A stretch of 5,744 nucleotides of DNA from Crocinitomicaceae bacterium (GTDB lineage Bacteria; Bacteroidota; Bacteroidia; Flavobacteriales_D; Crocinitomicaceae): assembly GCA_024643585.1 (NCBI GenBank), contig JAHEMP010000160.1, positions 1-5,744 of the forward strand, read 5' to 3'. The notes under the pieces were generated by a model. It had not been told where the DNA came from and ran no database searches. It was given only the letters and a program-made list of their open reading frames with translations. Each line of letters begins with the position of its first letter. The first letter of the stretch is position 1. Below are positions 5,396-5,744 of the stretch, piece after piece. Both the position numbers and the translations under genes were made by a program.

Positions 5396-5744
5396 TGTTA
5401 TTTTTTTTGATTGAATGGAGAACTAATTTTTCTTTCCAGAGTATTGCTTGCTCCTGGACAAACTTCTTATTCACCTCGTCCACAATCGGTATTCTGCCCA
5501 AAATATCGACTTGAGATTGCTTTGCAATAATACTTTCAGTCGCTTTATTTTCTGCGCCGACAAAAATTATTCCTAGTATATCTATATTTCTTTTTTTCAA
5601 AACTTCCACGGATAGCAATGTATGATTAATGCTCCCAAGATAGTGTCGAGACACCAATACAACCGGCCAATTATTTTTTTCGATTAGATCAACTAGTAAA
5701 AGTCCGTCTGAATTTAATGGTACCATCAACCCTCCTGCACCTTC
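5385..5744 (-). CDS. bioD: Dethiobiotin synthetase (BioD), C-terminal part (5' cut by window edge)
   Basis: BioD closes the ureido ring of dethiobiotin from 7,8-diaminopelargonate, CO2 and ATP, the step after BioA. The 119 visible residues start with the family signature EGAGG followed by LMVPLN. They continue with WPVVLVSRHYLGSINHTLLS, where LGSINH matches the conserved LG(S/C)INH segment, then IDILGIIFVG and VDILGRIPIVDEV. The frame is open to the window edge, so the N-terminal half with the Walker A loop (GTDVGKT type) lies outside; full-length BioD is about 200-225 residues. A TTG at 5729 is internal and not a start. The end overlaps the bioA start, and the C-terminal tail (IKKNNSGE) is poly-lysine/asparagine because of an A8 run. 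The gene order bioD then bioA, probably preceded by other bio genes to the right, indicates a biotin operon on the minus strand. Confidence 0.93.
   Translation of the reverse strand, partial: EGAGGLMVPLNSDGLLLVDLIEKNNWPVVLVSRHYLGSINHTLLSVEVLKKRNIDILGIIFVGAENKATESIIAKQSQVDILGRIPIVDEVNKKFVQEQAILWKEKLVLHSIKKNNSGE

Overview
This looks like an ordinary chromosomal segment from a member of the Bacteroidota, most likely of the Flavobacteriales type. The DNA is AT-rich. Start codons are preceded by A-rich stretches, not Shine-Dalgarno sequences. A TAnnTTTG-like promoter box lies in front of the OmpA gene. The gene products (split transketolase, OmpA lipoprotein with a coiled coil, STM3941-type membrane protein, bioD-bioA) resemble those of that phylum. 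I see no mobile elements, CRISPR arrays, tRNA or rRNA genes.

Layout, left to right. (1) Bases 2-1852 (+) hold the 3' two thirds of a transketolase C-terminal-subunit gene, cut by the window edge. Three bases later comes a class III PLP aminotransferase whose substrate I cannot assign; the two are almost certainly co-transcribed. (2) Bases 1853-1982 are an intergenic gap with a weak hairpin and a candidate Bacteroidota promoter. It leads into a monocistronic OmpA/MotB-domain outer-membrane lipoprotein gene (1983-2855), which ends in a clear intrinsic terminator (2875-2913). (3) Bases 2951-4125 (+) hold a two-helix STM3941-type membrane protein of unknown function. It is joined by an ATGA stop/start overlap to a TIP30-like atypical short-chain dehydrogenase. 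(4) Bases 4127-5744 (-) hold the end of a biotin operon: bioD (cut by the right edge) followed by bioA, which overlaps bioD by 11 bases and starts with GTG. bioA converges on the dehydrogenase gene with a single base between their stop codons.

Functionally the window covers central carbon metabolism (non-oxidative pentose phosphate pathway), amino-group transfer, cell-envelope anchoring to peptidoglycan, and the antepenultimate and penultimate steps of biotin synthesis (BioA makes 7,8-diaminopelargonate, BioD closes it to dethiobiotin). I find no undescribed system. The points most worth a second look are the substrate of the aminotransferase, the coupled STM3941/dehydrogenase pair, a poly-A run at the bioD/bioA junction, unusual active-site-adjacent residues in BioA, and a possible bioA terminator embedded antisense in the dehydrogenase gene.
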